DNA from: Streptomyces guryensis
GTDB lineage: Bacteria; Actinomycetota; Actinomycetes; Streptomycetales; Streptomycetaceae
Direction of reading: 5' to 3'
DNA: 64,000 nucleotides
Assembly: GCF_021261325.1 (NCBI RefSeq)
Contig: NZ_JAJSBI010000009.1
Location: forward strand, 124,001 to 188,000
In this document: piece after piece, positions 51,005 to 59,038 of the stretch
Layout of the letters: every line of letters starts with the position of its first letter
Numbering within the stretch: the stretch's first letter is position 1
Translations under genes and position numbers: made by a program
Notes under the pieces: generated by a model
Database searches by the model: none
What the model was told of the DNA's origin: nothing
The model's input: the letters and a program-made list of their open reading frames with translations, nothing else

Positions 51005-52194
51005 ACGGTCGCCCTCCCTTCGGCGCGGAAGGAGCGGACGGTGTCACACACGCGGTCCAAATCGCCGGGGCTGAGATCGGGGTGGAGCGGCAGGGCCACG
51101 GCATGCCCGGCCGCCGCCTCGGCATGGGGGAACTCGCCCGTCCGGTGGCACAGGTGGGCGAAGGCGGGCTGGTGGGGCAGCGGCAGCGGGTAGTAGACCT
51201 CGGTGCCGATACCGTGCCGGTCGAGATGGACGACGAGGGCGTCCCGGTCCTCGGTCTCGATGAGGTAGACGTAGAACACGTCGCGGGCGCCCGGACCCTC
51301 GGCGGTGACGCGCGGCAGGCGCCTGATGCCCGGCACGTCCCGCAGGCGGGCGGTGTAGGCGTCCGCCAGGCCGGCCCGGTACGCGATCTGCTTCTCCAGG
51401 AGGGGTAGTTTGGCGAGCAGGACGGCCGCCTGGATGTCGTCCATCTTGCTGTTCACGCCCGGCCATGCGCTGTCGGTCGAGATCGCCGGAAAGTCGTTCA
51501 GCGTGCGGCCGGTCCTGCCGTGGTGGCGCAGGGCCGCGACGGTGTCCGCCACCTCCCCGTCGTCGGTGAGCACGGCTCCCGCGTCCCCGAGCGCCCCGAG
51601 CGTCTTGGAGGGGAAGAAGGACAGCACCCCTCCGGCGCCGTGCAGGCCCGCGTGCACACCGCGTCGGCGCATGCCGATCGCCTCGGCGCTGTCCTCGACC
51701 ACCGTCAGACCATGCCGCCGTGCGACTTCGGTGACGGCCTCCAGGTCGGCCATGGTGTGGAACAGATGCACCGGCATCACGAACCGGCTGCGGGGAGTGA
51801 CGGCTGCCTCCAGGGCCGCCGGATCCATCGCGTAGGTCTCCGGGGCGATGTCCACGAACTGGGGCCGGCCGCCTGCCAGAACGACGGCCGACGCGGTGGC
51901 GAAGAACGAGTAGGCGGGGACCAGGACGCCATCACCGGGACGCAGCCCACAGGCGCGCAGCAGCAGCACGAGTGCGTCGGTGCCGCTATTGACTCCGACG
52001 ACGTACCGTGCGCCGGTGTATTCCGCGAGCGCCGACTCGAGCTGTCCGACCTGTTTTCCGTGAGAGAACTTACCGCAGTGGAAAACCTCCTCCAATGACT
52101 TTTCGATGGAAGGCCACAGCAGTTCGAAGGTTTTGGCCTGGGAAAAGAAGGGAACCGCCTGCGCCGTTCCTTCTGTGACCGATAATTCGCTCAA
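51001..52194 (-). CDS. DegT/DnrJ/EryC1/StrS aminotransferase, copy 1 (TTA codon)
   Basis: 397 aa. Motifs: NSGTDALVLLLRA, VVEDSAEAIG and the PLP lysine Lys197 in SFFPSKTLGALGDAG. Start TTG 52194 is supported by GGGAGA about 6 nt upstream; the frame stays open above it but has no conserved sequence. The fourth codon is TTA, the rare leucine codon read by the bldA tRNA. First gene of the leftward operon, so the whole operon could depend on bldA. Divergent from the first Gfo/Idh/MocA gene over about 206 nt. Confidence 0.9.
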   Translation of the reverse strand: MSELSVTEGTAQAVPFFSQAKTFELLWPSIEKSLEEVFHCGKFSHGKQVGQLESALAEYTGARYVVGVNSGTDALVLLLRACGLRPGDGVLVPAYSFFATASAVVLAGGRPQFVDIAPETYAMDPAALEAAVTPRSRFVMPVHLFHTMADLEAVTEVARRHGLTVVEDSAEAIGMRRRGVHAGLHGAGGVLSFFPSKTLGALGDAGAVLTDDGEVADTVAALRHHGRTGRTLNDFPAISTDSAWPGVNSKMDDIQAAVLLAKLPLLEKQIAYRAGLADAYTARLRDVPGIRRLPRVTAEGPGARDVFYVYLIETEDRDALVVHLDRHGIGTEVYYPLPLPHQPAFAHLCHRTGEFPHAEAAAGHAVALPLHPDLSPGDLDRVCDTVRSFRAEGRATV

Positions 52195-52295
52195 ATTTCG
52201 TCTCCCGCCCCGTGGAGTCGTACACCCTGTTGAGTCATGCTGAATATCAACGCTAATCGGACTCGTCGGCCGCGGAGAATGGGAAAGGGGCATCT

Positions 52296-52357
52296 TCACA
52301 CGTTGTGAGTAAAGGCATTCCGAATGTCTTGACCCAATCCCGGCGGGGCGGCAATAG
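52296..52357 (+). promoter_or_regulatory. Predicted promoter and palindrome of the rightward cluster operon
   Basis: TTGACC (52329-52334), 17-nt spacer and CAATAG (52352-52357) form a plausible sigma-70 promoter 43 nt before the GTG. Just upstream lies the palindrome TCACA-CGT-TGTGA (52296-52308), a possible operator between the two divergent operons. No regulator gene is encoded nearby. Confidence 0.45.
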
Positions 52358-52400
52358 TCCTGCGTCGCAACGGAGTTGGCGCACGGACTAGGAGGCCCAT

Positions 52401-53474
52401 GTGCTGCAGCCCCTCGTGGTCGGGCTCGGCCGGTCCGGATCCGGACTGCACTTGAAAACGCTGGCCCGGCTGGCCGGGCGGACCGGGAGCACGGGCGATC
52501 CACTGGTCGCCCTGCCCGCGATCGGATGCGACCCGCGCGCCGGCGTTCTGCGGCTCTCGTCCACCCCCGGAGAGGTGACCGTCGTCACCACGCTGGATCA
52601 GGCCCTGGACCACGTGGACCCCGCCACCGCGGTGGTGCACGTGTGCACGCCGCCCCGGTCGAGACACGCCCTGATCGAGGCACTCGCCGGGCACGGGTTT
52701 CGCCGGATGATCGTGGAGAAACCCCTGGCCGCGTCCCGCGACGAACTGGACGCCCTGATCCGGCTCCGCGACGAGGCGGGCCTCGCCCTGGTGGCCATGG
52801 CCCACTGGACCGGCTCCCGGCTCGCGGACCGGCTGCGCCGGCTCGTCCGCGGCGGCCGGCTCGGCCCGCTGCGCCGCATCACCGTGGACCAGCACAAGCC
52901 GCGCTTCCTGCGGTCCCTGACCACCGACGGGCACCAGAGCGCCCTCGACGTGGAGATCCCCCACTCCCTGGCTCTGGTCCTCGACCTGGCCGGCCCCGCC
53001 GAACTGCGCGCCGCGCACTGCTGGGACCTGCGCTGCGAAGACCGGGAGCTGCCCCGTATGGGCGGTGCCCACCTGGAACTGGAGCACAGCACCCGGGTGT
53101 CCACGCTGCTGCGCTCCGACCTGGGTGCACCCGTGCGACAGCGCAGCGTCGTATGCGAGTTCGACGGCGGGACGGCCACAGGCCACTTCCCCCTCAGCGA
53201 GGACGACGACCACGCCCAGCTCGTCATCACCCCCGTCGGCGGCGATGCGCCCGCGGCGCCGACCGGAGCCCCCGCCACGGACGGCGGGCCCGGGCCCGGC
53301 CACCAGGTCTTCCGGGACGACGCCCTGACCGACTTCCTGGAAGGCGCCTATCGCGGCTTTCTCTCCGGAGCGCCGGACGCCGGCTTCTCGCTCGCCTGCC
53401 AGACCGCCCGCCTGCTGTGCGCGGCCCGGGAACACCGCGCCACCGCGACATCCGCCCGCACCGGGAGCCGCTGA
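52401..53474 (+). CDS. Gfo/Idh/MocA-family oxidoreductase, copy 1
   Basis: 357 aa, N-terminal NAD(P)-binding Rossmann domain (PLVVGLGRSGSGLHLKTL) and C-terminal substrate domain. The VEKPLA motif with the conserved lysine is at about 110-116. Oxidises or reduces a sugar or cyclitol hydroxyl. GTG 52401 has GGAGG 5 nt upstream. A long disordered Gly/Pro insert follows the Rossmann part (about residues 275-300). First gene of the rightward operon, followed after one nt by the isomerase gene. Confidence 0.88.
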   Translation: MLQPLVVGLGRSGSGLHLKTLARLAGRTGSTGDPLVALPAIGCDPRAGVLRLSSTPGEVTVVTTLDQALDHVDPATAVVHVCTPPRSRHALIEALAGHGFRRMIVEKPLAASRDELDALIRLRDEAGLALVAMAHWTGSRLADRLRRLVRGGRLGPLRRITVDQHKPRFLRSLTTDGHQSALDVEIPHSLALVLDLAGPAELRAAHCWDLRCEDRELPRMGGAHLELEHSTRVSTLLRSDLGAPVRQRSVVCEFDGGTATGHFPLSEDDDHAQLVITPVGGDAPAAPTGAPATDGGPGPGHQVFRDDALTDFLEGAYRGFLSGAPDAGFSLACQTARLLCAAREHRATATSARTGSR

Positions 53475-53475
53475 G

Positions 53476-54381
53476 ATGCCCCGACTCGGGACCGCCCGGC
53501 ACCGCGCCGCAGGATTCGGGCCCCTGGCCGGGATCGGCGACGAGGCCGCGCCCGGTACCGACGGCCAGCTGGCCGCCCTGCGGCAGCTGGGCTGGAACGC
53601 CATCGAACTGCGCACGGTCGACGGCACCGCACTCGCCGATCTCTCCGCGGCCGCCTTCAACACCCTGACCCGGCGGCTGGCGGACGCCGGCGTCACGGTG
53701 ATCGCCGTGGCCTCCAGGATCGGCAACTGGTCCCGTCCCGTCACCGGTGACCTCGCCGTGGACCTCGCCGAACTGGACGTCCTGGCCGAGCGGTGCGCCG
53801 CCCTGGGCTGCCGTCTCGTACGGATCATGTCGTACCCCAACGACGGCCTGACGGAGACCGAGTGGGCCGACCGCGTCCTCGCCCGCACCGCCGTCCTGGC
53901 GGACCGCGCCGAGCGGGCGGGCCTGGTGCTGGTGCACGAGAACTGCGCGGGCTGGGCCGGGGACCGGGCCGACCGAGCGCTCCGACTGCTGCGTGGCGTC
54001 GGCAACCCGGCCCTGCGCCTGCTGTTCGACACCGGCAACGGCGTTCCGTACGGCTACCGCGCGCCGGACATGCTTGAGGACCTCGCCCCCTACGTGGCCC
54101 ACGTCCACATCAAGGACGCCGTCCGCACCCCGGACGGCACCACCGCCTACACCCTGCCCGGTGAGGGCGGTGCCGAGGTGGCCGCATGCCTGCGGATCCT
54201 GGCCTCCCACGGCTACACCGGCGCCCTCTCCCTCGAACCACACCTCGCCGTGCGCCCCCACGACGGCCTGGTCCGGGCCGGTGAAGACGCCGGTGCCCTG
54301 TTCGTACGGGCCGGACAGGCGCTCACCCGGCTGCTGCGGACCGTGGAGGCGGCACCCGCCCACCCGGACGGTACGGCGTGA
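53476..54381 (+). CDS. Sugar-phosphate isomerase/epimerase-like TIM-barrel protein
   Basis: 301 aa AP-endonuclease-2-type barrel (IolE/IolI, UxaE-like). Metal ligands are plausibly the Glu in VLVHENCAGW, the Asp in LLFDTGNGVPYG, the His/Asp in VAHVHIKDAV and the Glu in ALSLEPHL. Probably interconverts a keto-sugar or inosose. Begins one nt after the Gfo/Idh stop and overlaps the M20 gene by the GTGA arrangement. Confidence 0.88.
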   Translation: MPRLGTARHRAAGFGPLAGIGDEAAPGTDGQLAALRQLGWNAIELRTVDGTALADLSAAAFNTLTRRLADAGVTVIAVASRIGNWSRPVTGDLAVDLAELDVLAERCAALGCRLVRIMSYPNDGLTETEWADRVLARTAVLADRAERAGLVLVHENCAGWAGDRADRALRLLRGVGNPALRLLFDTGNGVPYGYRAPDMLEDLAPYVAHVHIKDAVRTPDGTTAYTLPGEGGAEVAACLRILASHGYTGALSLEPHLAVRPHDGLVRAGEDAGALFVRAGQALTRLLRTVEAAPAHPDGTA

Positions 54382-55673
54382 CCGTACTGTTCACCGACCA
54401 GTACCAGAAGCTGCTGCTGGACCTCCTGCGCCTGCCCAGCGTCAACCCTCTGGAGGCCGGGCCCGACGACCCGCCGTCCCGACTGCCCGACCTCCTCGAC
54501 CAGTACGCGGCAGCCGCCGCCGACGCGGGGTTGCGCACCGTACGGCTCACGGCTGCGCCCGCCGCATGTCTGGACCGGCCCGGGGTTCCGTCCACCGTCC
54601 GGGCCGCCGCGCGCGATCCGCGCTTCCTTGTGGACCAGCCCAGCCTGCTGCTGCGGCTGGGCCCCGAGCGTCCCCGCGTGGACACGGTGATGTTCAACGT
54701 CCATCTGGACACCGTCGCCGGACACGTCCAGCCCGCCTTCGACGGAAGCAGGTTCACCGGCCGGGGGGCCGTCGACGCCAAGGGACCCGCCGTCGCCCTG
54801 CTCGCGGGGCTGCGGGCCGCCGCGACCCACCCCGCCGTCGGACGGGACGTCACCGTCCTGCTCCAGGCCGTCGCCGGGGAGGAAGGCGGCGCCCTGGGCA
54901 CCTACGGCACCCGCCCCCTGCTGGAAGCCGGCCATCACGGACGCCTCAACGTGTTCTGCGAGCCGACCGGTCTGCGCGCGCTGCCCCGGGCGACCGCCTC
55001 CATGACCGCCCGGATCACCGTCACCGGTGAGGACGCCGTGGACGACCATCCGGACGCCGGACACAACGCCACCGTGCTGCTCGGCTTCCTCGCCCAGCAC
55101 CTCGCCGCCCGCCTGGACGGGGCCGTACCCGGCACACGGGTGTGCCTGGCCGGACTGCACACCGGCCGCACGCACAACCGCGTCCACGGCACCGGCACCC
55201 TGCTGGTGAACCTGTCCTACGGCACCACCGCGGACGGCAGTCACCTCAAGGCCGCTGTGACCCGGCACGTCACCGACGGTCTGCGCGGCTTCAGCGAACT
55301 CTTCGCCTCCACCCGGGAGTTCGCCCGCACGGCACGGGACGCGGCACGCATCACCCTGCTCGGCTGGGACAAGGATGGACTGCCCGCGCTGGACAACCGC
55401 GACCCCTGGGCCGAGGCGCTCCTGGCCCGCGCGGGAGCCCGGCCGGCGGACGGCGATCCCGGTTTCACCTGCGACGCCATCTGGGCCGCCGGTCTGGACG
55501 ACGCCTTCACCACCGTGCTCGGCCCCGGTGACCTCGCCGTCAACCACGCCCACGCGCCCGGGGAGTTCGTCGACCTCGCCGACCTGGAGGACTTCGCGGG
55601 CGTCGTCCACCGCCTCGTCACCCTCTTCGCTGAAGACCACCGACCCGCCCCTCCCGTAAGGAACCGCGTATGA
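54378..55673 (+). CDS. M20-family metallopeptidase/deacylase
   Basis: 431 aa dizinc hydrolase of the ArgE/DapE/CPG2 group. Metal-site segments: NVHLDTVAG (HxD), GRGAVDAKGPAVALLAG, AVAGEEGGALGTYG (catalytic EE), and the late NHAHAPGEFVDLADL (His). The dimerisation domain is present between. Relatives remove acyl groups from amino acids or amino sugars, so a protecting-group removal step is plausible here. GTG start within GTGA of the preceding stop. Confidence 0.88.
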   Translation: MTVLFTDQYQKLLLDLLRLPSVNPLEAGPDDPPSRLPDLLDQYAAAAADAGLRTVRLTAAPAACLDRPGVPSTVRAAARDPRFLVDQPSLLLRLGPERPRVDTVMFNVHLDTVAGHVQPAFDGSRFTGRGAVDAKGPAVALLAGLRAAATHPAVGRDVTVLLQAVAGEEGGALGTYGTRPLLEAGHHGRLNVFCEPTGLRALPRATASMTARITVTGEDAVDDHPDAGHNATVLLGFLAQHLAARLDGAVPGTRVCLAGLHTGRTHNRVHGTGTLLVNLSYGTTADGSHLKAAVTRHVTDGLRGFSELFASTREFARTARDAARITLLGWDKDGLPALDNRDPWAEALLARAGARPADGDPGFTCDAIWAAGLDDAFTTVLGPGDLAVNHAHAPGEFVDLADLEDFAGVVHRLVTLFAEDHRPAPPVRNRV

Positions 55674-56803
55674 CGGTGTCCACTGCCTCCTCGGCAACGT
55701 CCGACCACGCATCCGTCCTTGTCGGCCACGCCGAGCTGCATGCCGCGCTGACCGGCCTGTTCACCGGCCACGGCATTCCGGCACCCAGGGCCCGGCTCGC
55801 CGCCGACGCCCTGTGCCACGGTGACCTTGCCGGCCTCGACTCGCACGGAGTGTTCAACCTCACCCGGCTCTACCTGCCGCTGCTGGAGTCGGGGCGCTGC
55901 GACCCCCGTGCCGAACCGCGGACCGTCACCGACCTGGGCGCCTGCGCGGTCGTCGACGCCCGCCGCGCCCTGGGCCTGTGGGCCGCGGCCGAAGCCATGG
56001 ACGATGCCGTCGCCCGGGCCCGCCGGCATGGCGTCGGCCTGGTGTCCGTGCGCGGCGCCACCCATCTCGGGTGCGCCGGCTTCCACGCCGTCCGCGCCGC
56101 GCACGCCGGGATGATCGGCGTCGTCGCGAGCAATTGCGGCGGCCAGCGCATCGCACGCCCGCCGGGAGGCGCGGTGGCCATGCTCGGCACCAACCCGTTG
56201 AGCGTCGCCGCCCCCGCTCTCGACGGCCACCCCTTCCTGCTGGACATGAGCACCACCGTCGCGCCGACCGGACGGGTCCGCGTGGCCGCCCGCCGGGGCG
56301 CTCCGGTGCCCGCCGGCTGGCTCGAGGACGCGGCGGGCAACCCGGTGACCGACCCGTCCGCCTTCGACCGCGGCGAGGCGTTCCTGCGCTGGCTGGGCGG
56401 TACGGCCGAGACCGGCGTCCACAAGGGCTACGGACTCGGTATCGCGGTGGAACTGCTGGCCGCGGTGGTGTCCGGGGCGGCCGTGGGACCCTCGCCCGCC
56501 GCTCTGGAAGGGGACGGGCGGCCGCACGGACGGGACGACGGCATCGGCTTCTTCCTCCTCGCGATCGCCCCGGAGGTGCTGAGTCCGGGCACGGACGTCG
56601 TCGGCTCGACCCGGTCCCTGTTCGGCGCGCTCGTCGACTGCCCGCCGGTGCCCGGCGGAGCACCGGTGCGTTACCCGGGGTGGCGGGAGGCCGAACTCGC
56701 CGCCGAGCGCCGCCGGGACGGCATCCCGCTGCCGGAGCACCTGTACCGGGAACTGGCGGACCTGGGCCTCCCCGTCGGTCCTGGCTCCGGGAACCCGCGA
56801 TGA
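55670..56803 (+). CDS. Ldh2-family (malate/L-lactate/ureidoglycolate-type) oxidoreductase
   Basis: 377 aa, the NAD(P)-dependent dehydrogenase family of YlbC/YiaK/DpkA type. Characteristic: HGDLAGLDSHGVFNLTRLY, GATHLGCAGFHAV and the C-terminal ETGVHKGYGLGIAVELL. Members reduce 2-oxoacids or cyclic imines such as piperideine-2-carboxylate. Overlaps the M20 stop (ATGA) and the next gene (ATGA). Confidence 0.88.
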   Translation: MTVSTASSATSDHASVLVGHAELHAALTGLFTGHGIPAPRARLAADALCHGDLAGLDSHGVFNLTRLYLPLLESGRCDPRAEPRTVTDLGACAVVDARRALGLWAAAEAMDDAVARARRHGVGLVSVRGATHLGCAGFHAVRAAHAGMIGVVASNCGGQRIARPPGGAVAMLGTNPLSVAAPALDGHPFLLDMSTTVAPTGRVRVAARRGAPVPAGWLEDAAGNPVTDPSAFDRGEAFLRWLGGTAETGVHKGYGLGIAVELLAAVVSGAAVGPSPAALEGDGRPHGRDDGIGFFLLAIAPEVLSPGTDVVGSTRSLFGALVDCPPVPGGAPVRYPGWREAELAAERRRDGIPLPEHLYRELADLGLPVGPGSGNPR

Positions 56804-57750
56804 CCCGGCCCCTGCGGCTGGGCGTCGTCGGCCTCGGCGCCATCTCCCCCTACTACCTGGCCGCCGCCGAACGACTGCCCGGCTGGGAGCTGTCGGCCGT
56901 GTGCGACACGCGCGACCAGGCCCTGGAGCAGTACCGGGGCCGGGCGGCCCGCTTCCGCGACCACAGGACACTGCTGACCCAGGCACGGCCGGACGCCCTG
57001 GTCGTGGCCGTACCCAACCACGTGCACCTCCCGGTCTGCCGAGAGGCGCTGGCCGCCGGTGTTCCCGTGTGCGTCGAAAAACCCCTCGCCCTCACCGCCG
57101 CCGAGGGACGCCTGCTGGTGGATCTCGCGCGGCGTTGCGGCGTCCCTCTGCTGACGGCCTTCCATCGCCGCTACAACACGGCCGTCCGCGCGCTGGCGCA
57201 CCAGACGGCAGGCCGGAAGATCGTCGCGGTTCGCGTGCGCTACCTGGAACGCATCGAGGAACACCTCGGCGGCGAGGACTGGTACCTCGACCCCGCCCGC
57301 TGCGGCGGCGGCTGTGTGGCCGACAACGGCCCGAACGCCCTTGACCTGGTGCGGATGCTGCTCGGCGACGTCACCGTCACCGGCTGCGAGATCCACCGCG
57401 ACGGCTCCGGCGTCGACCGGCAGGCAGTGATCCGCCTCAGCAGCCCCACCGGCGCCACCGCAACGGTGGAACTGGACTGGTCGTACCCGGGAGAACGCAA
57501 GGACGTCGAGGCCGAACTGGCCGACGGGGAGGTCCTGCACGCCGACATGCTGGCCGGCCACCCCGGCTTCAAGGCGTCGCTGTGGCACGAGTACGAGGCG
57601 ATCCTCACCGAGTTCGCCTCCCTCGCCGGCCGGTGCGCCCCGGTCGGGTCGGGAGCGCACGGCGGCCTGCCCGCACTGGAGTTGGTCGAGGCGGCCTACC
57701 GCTGCGCCCGGCCCGCGTCCTGTGCGCCGCCGGCGGAGGCGGACCGGTGA
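56800..57750 (+). CDS. Gfo/Idh/MocA-family oxidoreductase, copy 2
   Basis: 316 aa. Rossmann motif LGVVGLGAISPYYLAAAE, VEKPLALTAAEG, then AFHRRYN, and a C-terminal domain with GGGCVADNGPNALDLVRMLLGDV (the His/Asp dyad region). Only low likeness to copy 1, so a different step is expected. Start ATG 56800 sits in an ATGA overlap and lies far inside a longer open frame that is not used. Confidence 0.9.
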   Translation: MTRPLRLGVVGLGAISPYYLAAAERLPGWELSAVCDTRDQALEQYRGRAARFRDHRTLLTQARPDALVVAVPNHVHLPVCREALAAGVPVCVEKPLALTAAEGRLLVDLARRCGVPLLTAFHRRYNTAVRALAHQTAGRKIVAVRVRYLERIEEHLGGEDWYLDPARCGGGCVADNGPNALDLVRMLLGDVTVTGCEIHRDGSGVDRQAVIRLSSPTGATATVELDWSYPGERKDVEAELADGEVLHADMLAGHPGFKASLWHEYEAILTEFASLAGRCAPVGSGAHGGLPALELVEAAYRCARPASCAPPAEADR

Positions 57751-58181
57751 ACCCGGCGGAGGACGGCCCGAAACGTGTGGTGCGCGCAAGCCTGGTCAAA
57801 GTGCTCACGCATCACCGCACGGACCGGGGGATGCGGTTGGAGGAACACGCGGCGCGCTGCGTACGGCGGGACGAGGTGCACGAACTCGTCAGCACCGACC
57901 AATGGGACCCGCGCCCCGGCGCCCGGATCGACCGGGTGGGCTTCCTCGGCTTCGCGGAACTGGTGTGCGGCGGCGTGATCGACCGTGGTGACCTGGTGAG
58001 CATCGACGGCACGCCGGTCGGCACGGTCCTCGGCTTCGACGCCTGCCACCTTCCGAACCACTACAACATCCTGATCCACACAGCCAGTCCGGTCAGTGGC
58101 CGGGACCTGCGGCTGCGGCCCGAGGCCCGTGTCACCTTCGTCCAGGGCCCGGATGAAGGGGGCCTGGGGCCGAAGGACTGA
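57747..58181 (+). CDS. Small cluster protein (DUF6917-like)
   Basis: 144 aa soluble protein, last gene of the rightward operon. Visible strings are VKVLTHHRTDRGMRLEEHAARC, RDEVHELVSTDQWDPRPGARIDRVGF and GTVLGFDACHLPNHYNILI, with several His/Asp/Cys residues that could bind metal. I think it belongs to DUF6917, but that is from memory. Start GTG 57747 in GTGA overlap with the preceding stop, so translation is coupled. The stop lies inside the following terminator stem-loop. Function unknown. Confidence 0.7.
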   Translation: MNPAEDGPKRVVRASLVKVLTHHRTDRGMRLEEHAARCVRRDEVHELVSTDQWDPRPGARIDRVGFLGFAELVCGGVIDRGDLVSIDGTPVGTVLGFDACHLPNHYNILIHTASPVSGRDLRLRPEARVTFVQGPDEGGLGPKD

Positions 58182-58204
58182 CGCCTTCGTCCAGGCCCCC
58201 TTCA
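58154..58204 (+). terminator. Strong hairpin overlapping the end of the last cluster gene
   Basis: A 14-bp perfect stem (58154-58167 with 58191-58204) plus an inner CGAAGG/CCTTCG stem. The stop codon TGA is in the loop region, so the terminator begins inside the coding sequence. Confidence 0.8.
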
Positions 58205-58246
58205 TGGGGTTCATTGGGGCTCATGCGGCTTCATGCGGCTTCATGG

Positions 58247-58282
58247 GGTGATCCCCCTGAGCGGATACTCAGGGGGATCACC
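58247..58282. terminator. Second, perfect 15-bp hairpin
   Basis: GGTGATCCCCCTGAG (58247-58261), loop CGGATA, then the exact complement (58268-58282). It lies between the rightward operon and the convergent EF-hand gene and can serve both. TCATGCGGCT-type direct repeats fill the space between the two hairpins. Confidence 0.85.
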
Positions 58283-58300
58283 GGGCCTGGGTCCGGCAGG

Positions 58301-58834
58301 TCAGCCGAGAAGCTCGACGTCCAGCCGGCCGAAGTGGAAGTCGCGGAGCGCCCCCAGCAGTTCCTCCTCGGACAGGCGGCCGTCTCCGTTGGCGTCGATC
58401 TGCTCGAACATGTCACCGGCCCGGGAGTCCGGTACGCCGACGCCGGTCAGCCAGGCACGGAACTCCAACTGGTCGATCTCGCCGTCGTGGTTGTCGTCGC
58501 ACAGGCGGATCAGCGCCTTCACGATGGGGGAGAGGGCGCGGTTGAAGCTCGCCTCGCCCTCCTTGAACAGCATGTCTCCCGTGGCGTTGAGGAACTGCTC
58601 CCGGCTGATGCCGCTCCCGGCGGGGACTCCGGCCTTCTGGGCCAGGTTCTCGTAGAGTCCCTGGAACGCGTTCAGGAGTTCCCGAACCTCCGCGGAGTCG
58701 GCCTTCCTCCCCAGGTTCTGGGCGATCCGGGCTGCCTCACCCTGGAAGTCGCTGGGTTCCAGCACACCGTTGCCGTCGGTGTCCCACTTCTCGAAGCGCT
58801 TCACCAGACGGTCGTTGGCGACAGCAGTGCTCAT
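58301..58834 (-). CDS. EF-hand calcium-binding protein
   Basis: 177 aa, sarcoplasmic-calcium-binding-like. Canonical 12-residue loops at Asp18 (DTDGNGVLEPSD), Asp113 (DDNHDGEIDQLE) and Asp147 (DANGDGRLSEEE); a fourth hand between about 60 and 90 is degenerate. Start ATG 58834 with GAAGGAG 5 nt upstream. Streptomyces has several such cytosolic proteins, thought to buffer or sense calcium. No partner gene is adjacent. Confidence 0.92.
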   Translation of the reverse strand: MSTAVANDRLVKRFEKWDTDGNGVLEPSDFQGEAARIAQNLGRKADSAEVRELLNAFQGLYENLAQKAGVPAGSGISREQFLNATGDMLFKEGEASFNRALSPIVKALIRLCDDNHDGEIDQLEFRAWLTGVGVPDSRAGDMFEQIDANGDGRLSEEELLGALRDFHFGRLDVELLG

Positions 58835-59038
58835 GTGGTCTCCTTCTCGGTTCGTCTCGGAGATTTGACGGACTGCGGCCCCTGGTAAGGGCCGCAACCG
58901 CGCAGGGCGCTGCCCCTGCGCGGGTCTGTGGGGCCGGCGGGACGCCGGCAGGAAGGTGCCGACCGCAGTCGGCGAGGCGAGGCGTCGGCTGGGGCGGCGA
59001 AAGGGGCCGCAGCCAGTCCCGGAGACGCGGCGGGGCTG

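Noticed and set aside
41458-58181. Assignment of the cluster to a known aminocyclitol or ansamycin starter pathway
   Set aside because: No cyclase of the 2-epi-5-epi-valiolone or AHBA type, no phosphatase or kinase, and no PKS was found, so no known pathway fits.
58205-58246. Short TCATG-type repeats as a CRISPR or phage attachment site
   Set aside because: The units are only about 10 nt, unequal and without spacers. No cas, integrase or tRNA gene is near.
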